DNA from: CAVQLX01 sp963811605
GTDB lineage: Bacteria; Desulfobacterota; Binatia; DP-6
Length of the DNA stretch: 64,000 nucleotides
Assembly: GCA_963811605.1 (NCBI GenBank)
Contig: CAWESA010000010.1
Coordinates: 744,001 to 808,000, forward strand
Reading direction: 5' to 3'
Shown here: positions 8,173-16,615 of the stretch, piece after piece
Layout of the letters: each line of letters begins with the position of its first letter
Position numbering within the stretch: position 1 is the stretch's first letter
The notes under the pieces: model-generated
What the model saw: the letters and a program-made list of their open reading frames with translations, nothing else
Told to the model about the DNA's origin: nothing
Databases searched by the model: none
Program-made: the position numbers and the translations under genes

Positions 8173-10344
8173 TCAGGCGATCCGCTCGCGCGCCGGCGGG
8201 CGTCCCTCACGGCAGCGTGCGAGGAGGAGCGCCACGACGCGATCGTCGGGATCGGCGGCCGCCAGCCCTTCGAGCCGGGTCTCGGCCTCCGTCAAGGCCT
8301 CGCGACGGTAGGCGTCCAGCGCCTCCTCGTAGACCGCGACCGCACGGGCGAGCCGCCCGTCGACATCGTCGCGCCGCCGGCCGAGCAGCTCGTAGACCGT
8401 CACGCGCTCCGCGCGTCCCTTGACCCGGGTGTGGTCGACCTCACGGCAGAGGAACTCGTCCCCGATGGCGCGCCGGGTCCACGCCGAGATCAGGATACCC
8501 GTCCCGTAGGTCCCGTTGAGGGTCTCGAGGCGCGACGCGAGGTTCACGTCGTCACCCACCGCGGTGTAGCTGAAGCGACGGGACGATCCGAAGTTGCCCA
8601 CGATGGCGTCGCCGGTATTGATGCCGATACGGATCCCGATCTGCGGAAGGCCCGCTTCGTGCCAGCCGACGTTCAGGCGCTCGAGCTCGACCCGCATGTC
8701 GAGCGCGGCGTGGCAGCAGCGGATGGCGTGATCGGGCGCGTCGGCCGGCGCGCCCCAGAAGGCCATGACCGCGTCGCCGATGTACTTGTCGAGCAGCCCG
8801 CCGTGCGTGAACACCACGTCGGTCATCGCTTCGAGGTACTGGTTCAGCAGCTCGCCCAGGGTTTCGGGAGGGAGTCGCTCGGCCATGCCGGTGAATCCGC
8901 GGATGTCGGAGAACAGCACGGTGACGGCGCGCCGCTCGCCGCCCAGCCGCAGCCGGCCCGGCTCGCGGGCGATGAGCTCGGCGATCTCGGGATTGACGTA
9001 GTGCTGGAAGGCATCGCGCACCTTGCGCTTCTCGCCCTCCTCGACGACCGAGCGATAGACCGCGCCGCCGAGCGTGCAGAGCGCGATCCCGCCCACGGCG
9101 TAGATGCCGCCGAGCGCGAGCCAGCTGTGTGTGAACAGCGCCTGCGTCGCGATCAGATACGCGAGCCCGAGCACCGCCGCCGCCACCGCGCCCCACACCC
9201 CCGGCAGCCAGCGCAGCGCGGCGCCGAGTGCGAATCCGAGCACGACGATCGCGCCCGCCTCGGCGGGGACGAGCCACCACGGGCGGCGGAGCGCGCGCTG
9301 CCGCAGGGCATTGTCCAGCACCGTCGCCTGCAGCTCGACGCCCGGCACGACGGCGGCGAACGGCGTGGGCACCTCGTCGAAGCCCATCGCGGTGAACCCG
9401 ACCAGGGCGATGCGTCCGGCGAGCACGTCGCCGGGAACACGACCCGCCAGGACGTCGGCGGCGGAGACGTGCGGGACGATGCCCGGCGGCCCGAGGAAAT
9501 CGAGCCAGAGCTGTCCCGCGCCATCGACCGGGAGCTCGCGGTCCCCGATCCGCGTGGCGGTCACACCCGCAGGCGTGATGGTCGCCGCCGCCGTCGCGTT
9601 GCCCAGGTAGACGCGCAGGAGCTCGACGCTGAACGCGGGGACGAGCCGGTCCCCGGCACGGATCCCCGTCGGGATGCGGCGGTAGAGGCCGTCCGGGTCG
9701 GGCACGAAGTTGATGTGGCCCGAGCCTGCCGCGGCGGCCGCCAGCGCCGGGATGGGCGCGCGCACCCTGGTCGCGCTCTGGAGACCCGGGGCGGCGGCGA
9801 GCGTGGCGCCGCCCGCCAGCATCACGCTCATCTCCGGCAGCGCCGCGCGCTCGAGGGCGGGGGTCGGGCGTCCGCCGAACTCGAAGAAGTGCGCCAGCAC
9901 CACGGACCCCGCACGCCGCAACGCCTCAGCCAGCTGCGCATCCTCGTCGAGCTCGCCGGACAGGGCGTGGCGCAGCTCGCGCGCCGGCCGGTCCGGCTCG
10001 GCGGCGAGGGCCGACTCCAGCGCGCCGCGATCGATCGAGGTGACGGGCTGGTCGAAGACGGTGTCGAGACCGATCGCCCGGGCGCCGGCGGCGTGCAGAC
10101 GGTCGACCAGCGCCGCCAGGCGGCTGCGTGGCCACGGCCAGCGTCCGATCTCGGCGAGGCTGGCCTCGTCGATCCCGACGATCACCACGTCCGGGGGGGG
10201 ATCCAGCGGCCCGCGGACGAGGTAGCGGAAGTCGAGCAGCTTGCGGTCCAGCACCTCGATCGGCGCCGGCGCGAGCAGCCGGATCGCGGCCACGACGAGC
10301 GCGAGCGCCGTGCACACCGACAGCACCCCGACGTGTCGCCGCAT
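8173..10344 (-). CDS. CHASE2-domain adenylate cyclase (class III)
   Basis: 723 aa. The N-terminal membrane anchor is followed by a periplasmic CHASE2 sensor (about 35-330, with VDRLHAAGARAIGLDTVF and IALVGFTAMGFDEVPTP). Three transmembrane helices (about 335-410) lead to a cytoplasmic class III cyclase domain. Both metal-binding Asp are present (VLFSDIRGF and KYIGDAVMAFWG). So are the adenine-selecting Lys/Thr pair (LDKYIGD and SYTAVGDD) and the transition-state Arg (VNLASR). This combination predicts ATP as substrate and cAMP as product. About 100 C-terminal residues look helical and may be TPR-like. It follows a FecR-domain gene by 17 nt. Confidence 0.92.
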   Translation of the reverse strand: MRRHVGVLSVCTALALVVAAIRLLAPAPIEVLDRKLLDFRYLVRGPLDPPPDVVIVGIDEASLAEIGRWPWPRSRLAALVDRLHAAGARAIGLDTVFDQPVTSIDRGALESALAAEPDRPARELRHALSGELDEDAQLAEALRRAGSVVLAHFFEFGGRPTPALERAALPEMSVMLAGGATLAAAPGLQSATRVRAPIPALAAAAAGSGHINFVPDPDGLYRRIPTGIRAGDRLVPAFSVELLRVYLGNATAAATITPAGVTATRIGDRELPVDGAGQLWLDFLGPPGIVPHVSAADVLAGRVPGDVLAGRIALVGFTAMGFDEVPTPFAAVVPGVELQATVLDNALRQRALRRPWWLVPAEAGAIVVLGFALGAALRWLPGVWGAVAAAVLGLAYLIATQALFTHSWLALGGIYAVGGIALCTLGGAVYRSVVEEGEKRKVRDAFQHYVNPEIAELIAREPGRLRLGGERRAVTVLFSDIRGFTGMAERLPPETLGELLNQYLEAMTDVVFTHGGLLDKYIGDAVMAFWGAPADAPDHAIRCCHAALDMRVELERLNVGWHEAGLPQIGIRIGINTGDAIVGNFGSSRRFSYTAVGDDVNLASRLETLNGTYGTGILISAWTRRAIGDEFLCREVDHTRVKGRAERVTVYELLGRRRDDVDGRLARAVAVYEEALDAYRREALTEAETRLEGLAAADPDDRVVALLLARCREGRPPARERIA

Positions 10345-10361
10345 CCCTCGACCTTCCGTCC

Positions 10362-11183
10362 TCAGCGCGTGCCCCTGGGAGGCACGGGCGGGGGCGGGGG
10401 CGGCGGCTTCGGCCGTGTCGGGCTGAGCAACGGCTGATCGAGCCCCTGCTCCGGACGCGAGAGCGCCCGCTCCCCGCCACGCTGCGGCCGGCGGGCATCG
10501 AGCGCATTCGGCCGTGACCGCGAGGCGCCGCCGCCGCCCAGCTCGGTCGCCTGGCGCAGGGAGCGCAGCTCCATCTCGGGCAGCACCTTCGGCACGACGG
10601 GAGCCCCGCCACGCCGGACGCGGGTCGCCATGCCGGGGCCGACCTCGACCTCGCCCGTTCCCGCCCCTTCCGTGCGACCGCGCACGCGGGTGACGCGCTC
10701 GATGCCCACCACCAGCGTCTCCTCCTGGGCCGGATCGTAGCGCGCGATGAAGATGGTGCCGCGCACGCCGGCGATGGCGGTGGGCGTCTCCACCTCGAAG
10801 CGTCCGCGCAGCTGGGAGTACCGCTCGGTCACGATGGCGCGGAGCGTGCCGAACAGGAGCTGGAAGCGCGACACGGCGGTGGGGGCCAGCAGCTGCTCGG
10901 TGATCTCGAGCTGCGATGCGGGACCCACCTGCAGGACGGAATCCTCGCGCAGGACGACGCGCAGCTTCGCGCCGGCCTGGGTCCGCAGCTGGTCGCCCAG
11001 CAGCACGGGCGTCTTGTCGCTCAGCGGGGTCCACGCGCTCGCGCCGGGATGCAACGCCTCGGCCTGCCCCTCGACCGTCTCGACGACACCCACCTGCTCC
11101 TGCGCGAACGCTCGCCAGGAGGTCGCGACGACGCACACCAGGGTCGACACGAGCAAGAGCCGGCGGAGCGCAGGGCGGCACAT
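10362..11183 (-). CDS. FecR-domain periplasmic protein
   Basis: 273 aa. A signal peptide (MCRPALRRLLLVSTLVCVVA..., cleavage near AFA-QEQ) precedes a FecR domain (about 35-165) with the typical run GDQLRTQAGAKLRVVLRED and ETPTAIAGVRGTIF. The last 100 residues are Gly/Arg/Pro-rich, with a run of seven prolines, and are probably disordered. FecR domains next to CHASE2 cyclases are a recurring bacterial arrangement, and the domain may pass an envelope signal to the sensor (inference). The ATG is one base past the stop of the barrel gene, so the two are tightly coupled. Confidence 0.88.
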   Translation of the reverse strand: MCRPALRRLLLVSTLVCVVATSWRAFAQEQVGVVETVEGQAEALHPGASAWTPLSDKTPVLLGDQLRTQAGAKLRVVLREDSVLQVGPASQLEITEQLLAPTAVSRFQLLFGTLRAIVTERYSQLRGRFEVETPTAIAGVRGTIFIARYDPAQEETLVVGIERVTRVRGRTEGAGTGEVEVGPGMATRVRRGGAPVVPKVLPEMELRSLRQATELGGGGASRSRPNALDARRPQRGGERALSRPEQGLDQPLLSPTRPKPPPPPPPVPPRGTR

Positions 11184-11184
11184 G

Positions 11185-12267
11185 TCAGTACGAGAAGCGG
11201 AGCTCCGCCTGGACGATGTGACGGTCGTACTGGAAGACATCGATATTCGACGCATCGAAGGTCCCGTAGTAGCTGAGCGCGATGGAGAAGTGCGGCGCGA
11301 CGGGGCGCTGCACGGTGGCGGACAGCTGGTTGATGTGGTCCTGCCGGCGACTGTGATCGACGGAGAAGCTGTTGGGCTCGGTGTAGTTCTCGTAGCGGAA
11401 GACGTACATGAGCTCCACGCTCGTCTGCCAGCCGGGCGAGAACCCGATCCCGGCGTAGACCTGGTTGTAGCGGTAGCGGTAGTCGGCGCCGGCGCTCGGA
11501 CGGGGGCGCTCGCGACCCCACTCGTAGCCGATGGTCGCCGTGCGGCTGCCCCAGTAGATCGTCTGGCTCAGGCTCGCAGCGTCCGTGGGACCGTCACGAA
11601 CGTCCTCGAACGGCGGGCTCAGGTAGGTGATGTCGCCGTGGCGGTAGAGGACCTGGGTCAGGCCCCAGCCGCCTTCGATCAGCGAGACGAAGGGCGTGAC
11701 GAACGGCTCGCCCGAGTATCCCGTCCCGCCGAGCGCATAGTGCTGGTAGCCGACCTGCGCTCCGACCCAGAGCTCGGGGACGAGCGCGTAGCCAAGCGTG
11801 CCCTTCACGCGGTTCGCGAGCAGATCGTAGTCCTGCAACCGGAAGTGGAGGTTCTGGTACAGGTCGTACTCGAGACCGATCTGCGCGCGATCGCTCTCGA
11901 GGAGGTCGATGCTGCCGCCCGCACCGACCGCGATCGCCCCGTCGGCGGGATCGGCGACCATTCCCGGCAGACGCTGGCCGCCCGGGTCGAGGGTGACGTT
12001 GGAATCGTAGAGCAGAGCCGTCGAGACGTGCACCTCCCAGCGCCGCCCCGGGGCCGTGCCGTCGTCGACCCGGTCCTCCGCCCGCGCCGGAAGGGAGCCG
12101 AGGAGGACCCCCGCGACGGCGATCGCTCCGAGCCCGGTTCGACGCGATCCCACGCGCGCGGCGCTCACCGACACGAGCCGGGACGCGCTTCGGCGCAGCG
12201 AGCCAGGCGTCGCGAATGCAAACAGGACGGTGATCTCTTCACTCCGCGGTGACGAGAGACGAATCAC
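11185..12267 (-). CDS. Outer-membrane beta-barrel protein
   Basis: Up to 360 aa. A hydrophobic signal (GLGAIAVAGVLLGSLPARA) precedes a mature chain of alternating polar/aromatic beta strands such as HVSTALLYDSNVTL, YQNLHFRLQDYDLLA and YRYRYNQVYAGIGF. The protein ends in ELRFSY, with the terminal aromatic typical of Bam-assembled barrels. Cargo is unknown. The GTG at 12267 is doubtful because a TTGACA box (12286-12281) lies just 14 nt upstream of it; in-frame GTGs at 12168 or 12153 would give a normal-length signal peptide. It heads the five-gene operon. Confidence 0.8.
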   Translation of the reverse strand: MIRLSSPRSEEITVLFAFATPGSLRRSASRLVSVSAARVGSRRTGLGAIAVAGVLLGSLPARAEDRVDDGTAPGRRWEVHVSTALLYDSNVTLDPGGQRLPGMVADPADGAIAVGAGGSIDLLESDRAQIGLEYDLYQNLHFRLQDYDLLANRVKGTLGYALVPELWVGAQVGYQHYALGGTGYSGEPFVTPFVSLIEGGWGLTQVLYRHGDITYLSPPFEDVRDGPTDAASLSQTIYWGSRTATIGYEWGRERPRPSAGADYRYRYNQVYAGIGFSPGWQTSVELMYVFRYENYTEPNSFSVDHSRRQDHINQLSATVQRPVAPHFSIALSYYGTFDASNIDVFQYDRHIVQAELRFSY

Positions 12268-12366
12268 GGGGAAAGCACGCTGTCAAACTTTTCGAGGTTT
12301 CACCGGATCAGGGGCGGCCTGTGCATCGTCGTCACTAGCGCAGGTGCTAGCGCGCCGTGCGGCCGG

Positions 12367-12462
12367 CGTCCGTAAGGAACGCGAAGAGTTCCCGTAAATT
12401 CGCCTTCCGTGCGGTCGTGGACACGAGCGGTTTTCGCGAAGTTTACGGGTTCCTTACGGACG
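12367..12462. repeat. Large imperfect inverted repeat
   Basis: The arms CGTCCGTAAGGAAC (12367-12380) and GTTCCTTACGGACG (12449-12462) are perfect 14-bp complements. Inside them CCCGTAAA (12391-12398) pairs with TTTACGGG (12442-12449), separated from the outer arm by 10 extra bases on the left side only. The loop is about 43 nt. It sits in the 313-bp divergent intergenic region between the barrel gene and the propeller gene. It has no T-tract and could be a regulatory RNA structure or a relic of a small repeat element. Confidence 0.7.
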
Positions 12463-12580
12463 GCGGCGGCGGCGCCCGCGCATCGTGCGGGTGCCCATGG
12501 ACACGCGCCCGGCCGCGCCACGTCGTTTCTTGCCAAGGGGGCTGTCGATCGCGTACGCTTGCGCTGGTTTCCGCTGCGAT

Positions 12581-14872
12581 ATGCGCTGGACACACGTCCT
12601 CCTGCTCACCGTACTCGCCGCGGCGGTCCCGGCCGGGGCGACGACCCGTGGCGACCTGCAGTGCTACGAGGTGAAGCCCGCGAGCTTCGATCCGGTGCCG
12701 ATCACGGTGCAGGATCGTTTCGGCACGCTGGCATACCTTGCACGCTTCCCGCACCGCCTGTGCGCGCCGGCCGGCGCCGATCCCGGACCGGACCCTCATC
12801 TGATGGGCTACGAGGCCGACACCGACCGCGGCGCGCTCCCGGGCCAGGTCGTCACCACCCGATTCGGCAGCCTGAGCCTCGACCTCGTTCGCCCCGATCT
12901 GCTCTTCGTCCCGACGGCGGTCGACGCGCAGCACCCTCCGCTCACGCCTCCGGGCGGCAGCCCGTTGCAGTGCTACCGCGTCGAGCTGTCACCGGGCAGC
13001 CCGAAGTTCGCGCCGGTCATGGGCGTGGAGGTGACGGACGAGCTGGAGACGGTGATCGTGGACCTGGAGGAGCCGCACCGGCTGTGCGTGCCCGCGAACG
13101 TGAACGGGGAGGATCCCTCGGCGCCGGCACGCGCAGACGATCTGCTCTGCTACACGACCGGGTCGGCATCGGGCTTCGGTGATGTGCGGGTGCAGACCCG
13201 GAACCGGTTCGGACTCGACGAGGCGAGGCTGATCCATCGCCGCGAGCTGTGCGTGCCGGTCCTGCACCCCGGGAGCACCACCACCACCTCGACCACGACC
13301 ACCTCGACGTCCACGTCGTCGACCACCTCGACCTCGACGTCCACCACCACCACCTCGACCTCGACCTCCACCACCTCGACGTCCACGTCGACCACCTCGA
13401 CCTCGACGACGACCACCTCGACCTCGACGACGACCACCTCGACCTCGACGACGACCACCGCACCGGGCGTGTGCGGCAACGGCGTCATCGAGGCGGCCGA
13501 GGAGTGCGACGATGGCAACCAGGCGGCCGGCGACTGCTGCTCCCCCACGTGCCAGGTGGAACCCGACGGCACCCCGTGCGGCGACGACGACCCGTGCAAC
13601 GGGAACGAGCGCTGCCGGGCGGGGCGCTGCGACACGGCCCCGGCGTGCCGGAGCAGCGTCGTGCTGGCGGCGGTCACCAACTTCCGGGGCGACACCGTCT
13701 CGCTGGTCGATCCCGAGAGCGGGAGCACGCGGGCGACCGTGGCGGCTGCCGGAGGCCCGTGGGGTGTCGCGTTCCACCCGAGCGGGAGCGAGATCTGGAT
13801 CACCAATCGGCGGGCGAAGAGCATCTCGGTGATCGACGTCGCCACCCGGACCGTGTCCGGCAGCATCCCGGCGGGGCGTACGCCGCTCGGGATCGCATTC
13901 GACTCCACGGGAGCTCGCGCCTACGTCGCCAGCTACGGGGGCGATCGGATCGACGTGATCGATGCGGCGAGCCGGCTTCAGATCGATCGCTTCCCGGTCG
14001 ACCGCGGTCCGTCGGGGGTGGCCTTCGATCCGACCAGCAACACGCTGTGGGTCACCAGCTACGGCGCCGACACGGTGCTCGCGCTCGATGCCACCAGCGG
14101 CGAGGTGCGCGCCCGCCTGAAGGTCGGCCGGAAGCCGACGCAGCTCGCGGTGGATGCGCCACGCGGGAGACTCTACGTCGCCAGCTTCGGAGGTGGAACC
14201 GTCGCCGTGATCGATCTCGTTCGTCGCGCGGTGGTGACCACCATCCGCGCCGGACGCAAGCCGTTCGGTGTGGCCATCGATCCCGCGCGAGCGCGCGCCT
14301 ACGTGACCAACGCCGGCCAGGACATGCTCACCGTCATCGATACGGCCACCAGCACCGTCGTCGAGCGCCGGCACGTCGCGGCCGGACCGCTCGGCGTGGG
14401 GGTCGATCCCGACGGGCGCGTGCTGGTTACCAGCGGCACGGCGGGCGTCCTCTCGTTCCTCGATCCGGCCAGTCCCGCCACCGGCACGCTGGTCGTCGGC
14501 GACCTGCCGGTCGCGTTCGGAAGCTTCGTCGGGACCGTGTCCACGCGCTGTCCGGACGCGCCGCCCTGCAGTGCCGAGCCGATCGTATCCGGACCCGGGG
14601 CGCTGGTGGCGCTTCTCGACACGCTGGCCGCGACGATCAGGCAGGCCGCCGTCCCCGACGTCGCGCTGACGCAGGCGGTGACGGACGCCGTCACGCGCGC
14701 CCGCGACGCCGTCACGCGCGGCGACGACGCGGCGCTCCGCCGCGAGCTGCGCGGCGTCCTGCGCAGCCTGCGCCGCGGCCGGGCGAAGGGCGGGATCGAC
14801 CGCCCGACGGGATCGCAGCTGCTCGATGTGGCGCGACGCGCGCGCGCGCTGGCCCTCCGGACCGGCCGCTGA
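12581..14872 (+). CDS. Secreted YVTN-type beta-propeller protein with Cys modules and Thr/Ser linker
   Basis: 763 aa. Signal peptide MRWTHVLLLTVLAAAVPAGA. Residues about 25-225 hold three copies of a module that begins with CY and ends in LCVPA or a variant (DLQCYEVKP...LCAPA, LQCYRVEL...LCVPA, LLCYTTGS...LCVPV). Then a Thr/Ser linker of about 60 residues, a DUF4215-like Cys module (CGNGVIEAAEECDDGN) and a propeller of about seven YVTN blades (repeats such as VAFHPSGSEIWITNRR and VAIDPARARAYVTNAG). A short helical C-terminus follows. Such proteins are exported and are likely surface-bound or extracellular; the ligand is unknown. A candidate promoter, TTGCCA then TACGCT with an 18-nt spacer, ends about 21 nt upstream of the ATG. 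Confidence 0.85.
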   Translation: MRWTHVLLLTVLAAAVPAGATTRGDLQCYEVKPASFDPVPITVQDRFGTLAYLARFPHRLCAPAGADPGPDPHLMGYEADTDRGALPGQVVTTRFGSLSLDLVRPDLLFVPTAVDAQHPPLTPPGGSPLQCYRVELSPGSPKFAPVMGVEVTDELETVIVDLEEPHRLCVPANVNGEDPSAPARADDLLCYTTGSASGFGDVRVQTRNRFGLDEARLIHRRELCVPVLHPGSTTTTSTTTTSTSTSSTTSTSTSTTTTSTSTSTTSTSTSTTSTSTTTTSTSTTTTSTSTTTTAPGVCGNGVIEAAEECDDGNQAAGDCCSPTCQVEPDGTPCGDDDPCNGNERCRAGRCDTAPACRSSVVLAAVTNFRGDTVSLVDPESGSTRATVAAAGGPWGVAFHPSGSEIWITNRRAKSISVIDVATRTVSGSIPAGRTPLGIAFDSTGARAYVASYGGDRIDVIDAASRLQIDRFPVDRGPSGVAFDPTSNTLWVTSYGADTVLALDATSGEVRARLKVGRKPTQLAVDAPRGRLYVASFGGGTVAVIDLVRRAVVTTIRAGRKPFGVAIDPARARAYVTNAGQDMLTVIDTATSTVVERRHVAAGPLGVGVDPDGRVLVTSGTAGVLSFLDPASPATGTLVVGDLPVAFGSFVGTVSTRCPDAPPCSAEPIVSGPGALVALLDTLAATIRQAAVPDVALTQAVTDAVTRARDAVTRGDDAALRRELRGVLRSLRRGRAKGGIDRPTGSQLLDVARRARALALRTGR
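13275..13464 (+). repeat. Low-complexity ACC/TCG microsatellite encoding a Thr/Ser linker
   Basis: The DNA is an irregular tandem array of acc, tcg, acg and tcc triplets coding only Thr and Ser. It lies in frame inside the secreted propeller gene and probably varies in length between strains through slippage (inference). Confidence 0.85.
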
Positions 14873-14895
14873 GTGCGCGCGTCGCCCGATCCTCG

Positions 14896-16077
14896 CTACG
14901 CGCGCGGCAGTCCCAGCACGCGCTGCGCGATGATGTTGCGCTGCACCTCGGACGTGCCGGCATAGATGCTGGCCGCGCGCGACCACAGGTACTCGTACTG
15001 CCAGCGGCCGGCGTCGATCGCGTGCGGATCGCCGCGCTCCAGCGCACCGTACGGGCCTTCGAGGCCGATGGCGACTTCCTTCATGCGCATGTCCGTCTCG
15101 CTCCACAGCAGCTTCAGGTACGAGCCTTCGGGTCCCGGGCGGCCCGTGCGCATCAGGTCGCTCACCTGCTTGTAGGCGACGAGGCGGACGATCTCGGTCT
15201 CGATGAAGGCCTGGGCCAGCCGCTGCCGCCAGCCCGGGTCGTGCCGGACCCCGTCCCGGCGCCGGGCCAGTCCGACGACCTCGTGCAGCTCGCCCGCGAG
15301 CCGGGCGTGCGGCGCGGAGCCCGCGCGCTCGTGCGCCAGCGTGGTGATGGCGATCGTCCAGCCCTGGTTCAGACCCCCGACCATCTGGGTGCGCGGGACC
15401 TGGACGTCGTCGAAGAACACCTCGTTGAACCACGCGACGCCGGTCATCTCGACCAGCGGGCGGATGGTGATCCCGGGACTCTTCATGTCGACCAGCAGGA
15501 ACGTGAGCCCCTTGTGCTTGGGCGCCCGCGGATCCGTGCGTACGACCAGGATGCACCAGTCGGCGAAGCGGGCGTAGCTGGTCCAGATCTTCTGCCCCGT
15601 CACGTGGAAGACGTCGCCACGCAGCTCGGCGCGCGTGCGGCACGCCGCCAGATCCGATCCCGCATTGGGCTCCGAGAAGCCCTGGCACCACACCTCCTCG
15701 CCGGTGAGGATCTTCGGCAGGAAGCGCTGCTTCTGCGCCTCGGTGCCGTGATGGATCAGCGTCGGGCCGGTCAGGCCGGGGCCGACGCCGATGTCGATCA
15801 TCGGCGGCGCGCCGAGCCGCGTGTATTCCTCGGTGAAGAGAAACTGCTCGAGCGGCGTGGCGCCGCGGCCTCCGTACTCGCGCGGCCAGTGCAGGCCAGC
15901 CCATCCGCCGTCGCACAGCGTGCGCTGCCAGCGGCGAGCGAAGGCGACCTTCTCGCCCGGGTCCTCGGGCTTGCGATACCCCGGCGTGCCCCAGCCGGCG
16001 GGCAGGTTCTCGACCAGCCACTCGCGAACCTGGCGACGGAAGGCCTCCTCGGCGGGGCTGGTCCGGAAGTCGATCAC
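14896..16077 (-). CDS. Acyl-CoA dehydrogenase
   Basis: 393 aa. It has the family landmarks: N-terminal helical domain (AFRRQVREWLVENLP), the FAD-contacting stretch WCQGFSEPNAGSDLA, the beta domain with GQKIWTSYARFADW, and the C-terminal helical domain ending YAGTSEVQRNIIAQRVLG. It oxidises an acyl-CoA to the 2,3-enoyl-CoA with FAD and passes electrons to ETF. Chain length cannot be told; the resemblance to the second dehydrogenase at 50042-51235 suggests paralogues for cyclic, branched or side-chain substrates (inference). The start is GTG, placed 5 nt after a -10 box, so the mRNA looks leaderless. Convergent with the propeller gene, 23 bp apart. Confidence 0.92.
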   Translation of the reverse strand: MIDFRTSPAEEAFRRQVREWLVENLPAGWGTPGYRKPEDPGEKVAFARRWQRTLCDGGWAGLHWPREYGGRGATPLEQFLFTEEYTRLGAPPMIDIGVGPGLTGPTLIHHGTEAQKQRFLPKILTGEEVWCQGFSEPNAGSDLAACRTRAELRGDVFHVTGQKIWTSYARFADWCILVVRTDPRAPKHKGLTFLLVDMKSPGITIRPLVEMTGVAWFNEVFFDDVQVPRTQMVGGLNQGWTIAITTLAHERAGSAPHARLAGELHEVVGLARRRDGVRHDPGWRQRLAQAFIETEIVRLVAYKQVSDLMRTGRPGPEGSYLKLLWSETDMRMKEVAIGLEGPYGALERGDPHAIDAGRWQYEYLWSRAASIYAGTSEVQRNIIAQRVLGLPRA

Positions 16078-16082
16078 GACTC

Positions 16083-16112
16083 GTTGTCGCGGAAGGCGCG
16101 CCCGGGCGTCAA
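16083..16112 (-). promoter_or_regulatory. Promoter for leaderless mRNA of the acyl-CoA dehydrogenase
   Basis: Minus strand: TTGACG (16112-16107), 18-nt spacer, GACAAC (16088-16083), then 5 nt to the GTG start. It is 28/30 identical to the amidohydrolase promoter at 4223-4252, including the spacer. Confidence 0.6.
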
Positions 16113-16168
16113 GGGAGGCGAGCGCGAGCCGTGTGTGCTCCCGCTCTCGGCGACGCTATAGGGGACCG

Positions 16169-16615
16169 ATGCCTTCTCTCCTGATCCTGGTGGCGCTCCT
16201 CGCGGGGACGGCACTCGCCCTGCAAGCAGCTTACCTGGGCGAGCTGGCCGATGCGCTGGCCAGCCCGTTCGCATCCGCCGTGGTCTCGATCACGGTCGGC
16301 GTCGTGTTCGTCTGGCTCGCCTGGCTGGTGGCGGCGCAGCAAGGCTGGGGCGGGCAGCTGTCCACGCTGCGCACCACATCGTGGTGGGTGGTCCTGGGAA
16401 GCGGGCTCGGCTCGCTCGCCGTGCTGCTCATCGCGCTCATCGTGAGGCGTCTCGGGATCGCCGAGACCGTTGCCGCGACCATGGCCGGCCAGCTCCTGAG
16501 CGCCATGCTGATCGACCGGGTCGGCATCTTCGGGCCGCCCGTGTTCTTCACCCCGCCACGGGTTCTCGGCGCTGCGCTCACCCTGGGCGGGGTGCTGCTG
16601 CTGCGCGGGCGCTGA
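16169..16615 (+). CDS. DMT-superfamily YdcZ (DUF606) membrane protein
   Basis: 148 aa with four to five hydrophobic helices that make up nearly the whole chain (LLILVALLAGTALALQ, AVVSITVGVVFVWLAWLV, WWVVLGSGLGSLAVLLIALIV, VLGAALTLGGVLLL). The stretch MAGQLLSAMLIDRVGIFG is characteristic of the YdcZ/DUF606 half-transporters of the drug/metabolite transporter group, which are usually found singly or in pairs. Substrate unknown. The ATG is 6 nt after TATAGG (16157-16162), with a weak -35. A 78-bp internal piece of this gene is repeated at 21231-21308. Confidence 0.8.
   Translation: MPSLLILVALLAGTALALQAAYLGELADALASPFASAVVSITVGVVFVWLAWLVAAQQGWGGQLSTLRTTSWWVVLGSGLGSLAVLLIALIVRRLGIAETVAATMAGQLLSAMLIDRVGIFGPPVFFTPPRVLGAALTLGGVLLLRGR
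16397..16474 (+). repeat. Direct repeat, copy A (inside the ydcZ-like gene)
   Basis: 78 bp of the intact ydcZ-like gene match 21231-21308 at 74 of 78 positions in the same orientation. The 15 bp that follow copy B match 16622-16636, just past the ydcZ stop. The two copies bracket the five-gene redox cassette. Confidence 0.85.

Noticed and set aside
4362..8210. One very long minus-strand frame spanning the channel and patatin genes
   Set aside because: The upstream part is the shadow of the MscS gene in another frame (Arg/Pro-rich, no motifs); the real gene starts at 6656 with ATGA coupling.
12300..12593. A 97-codon minus-strand frame in the divergent region
   Set aside because: It runs through the large inverted repeat, has no ribosome site and no recognisable protein features.
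13275..13464. Repeated triplets that look like a CRISPR or tandem satellite
   Set aside because: No constant repeat/spacer lengths; the DNA stays in frame and encodes a Thr/Ser linker.
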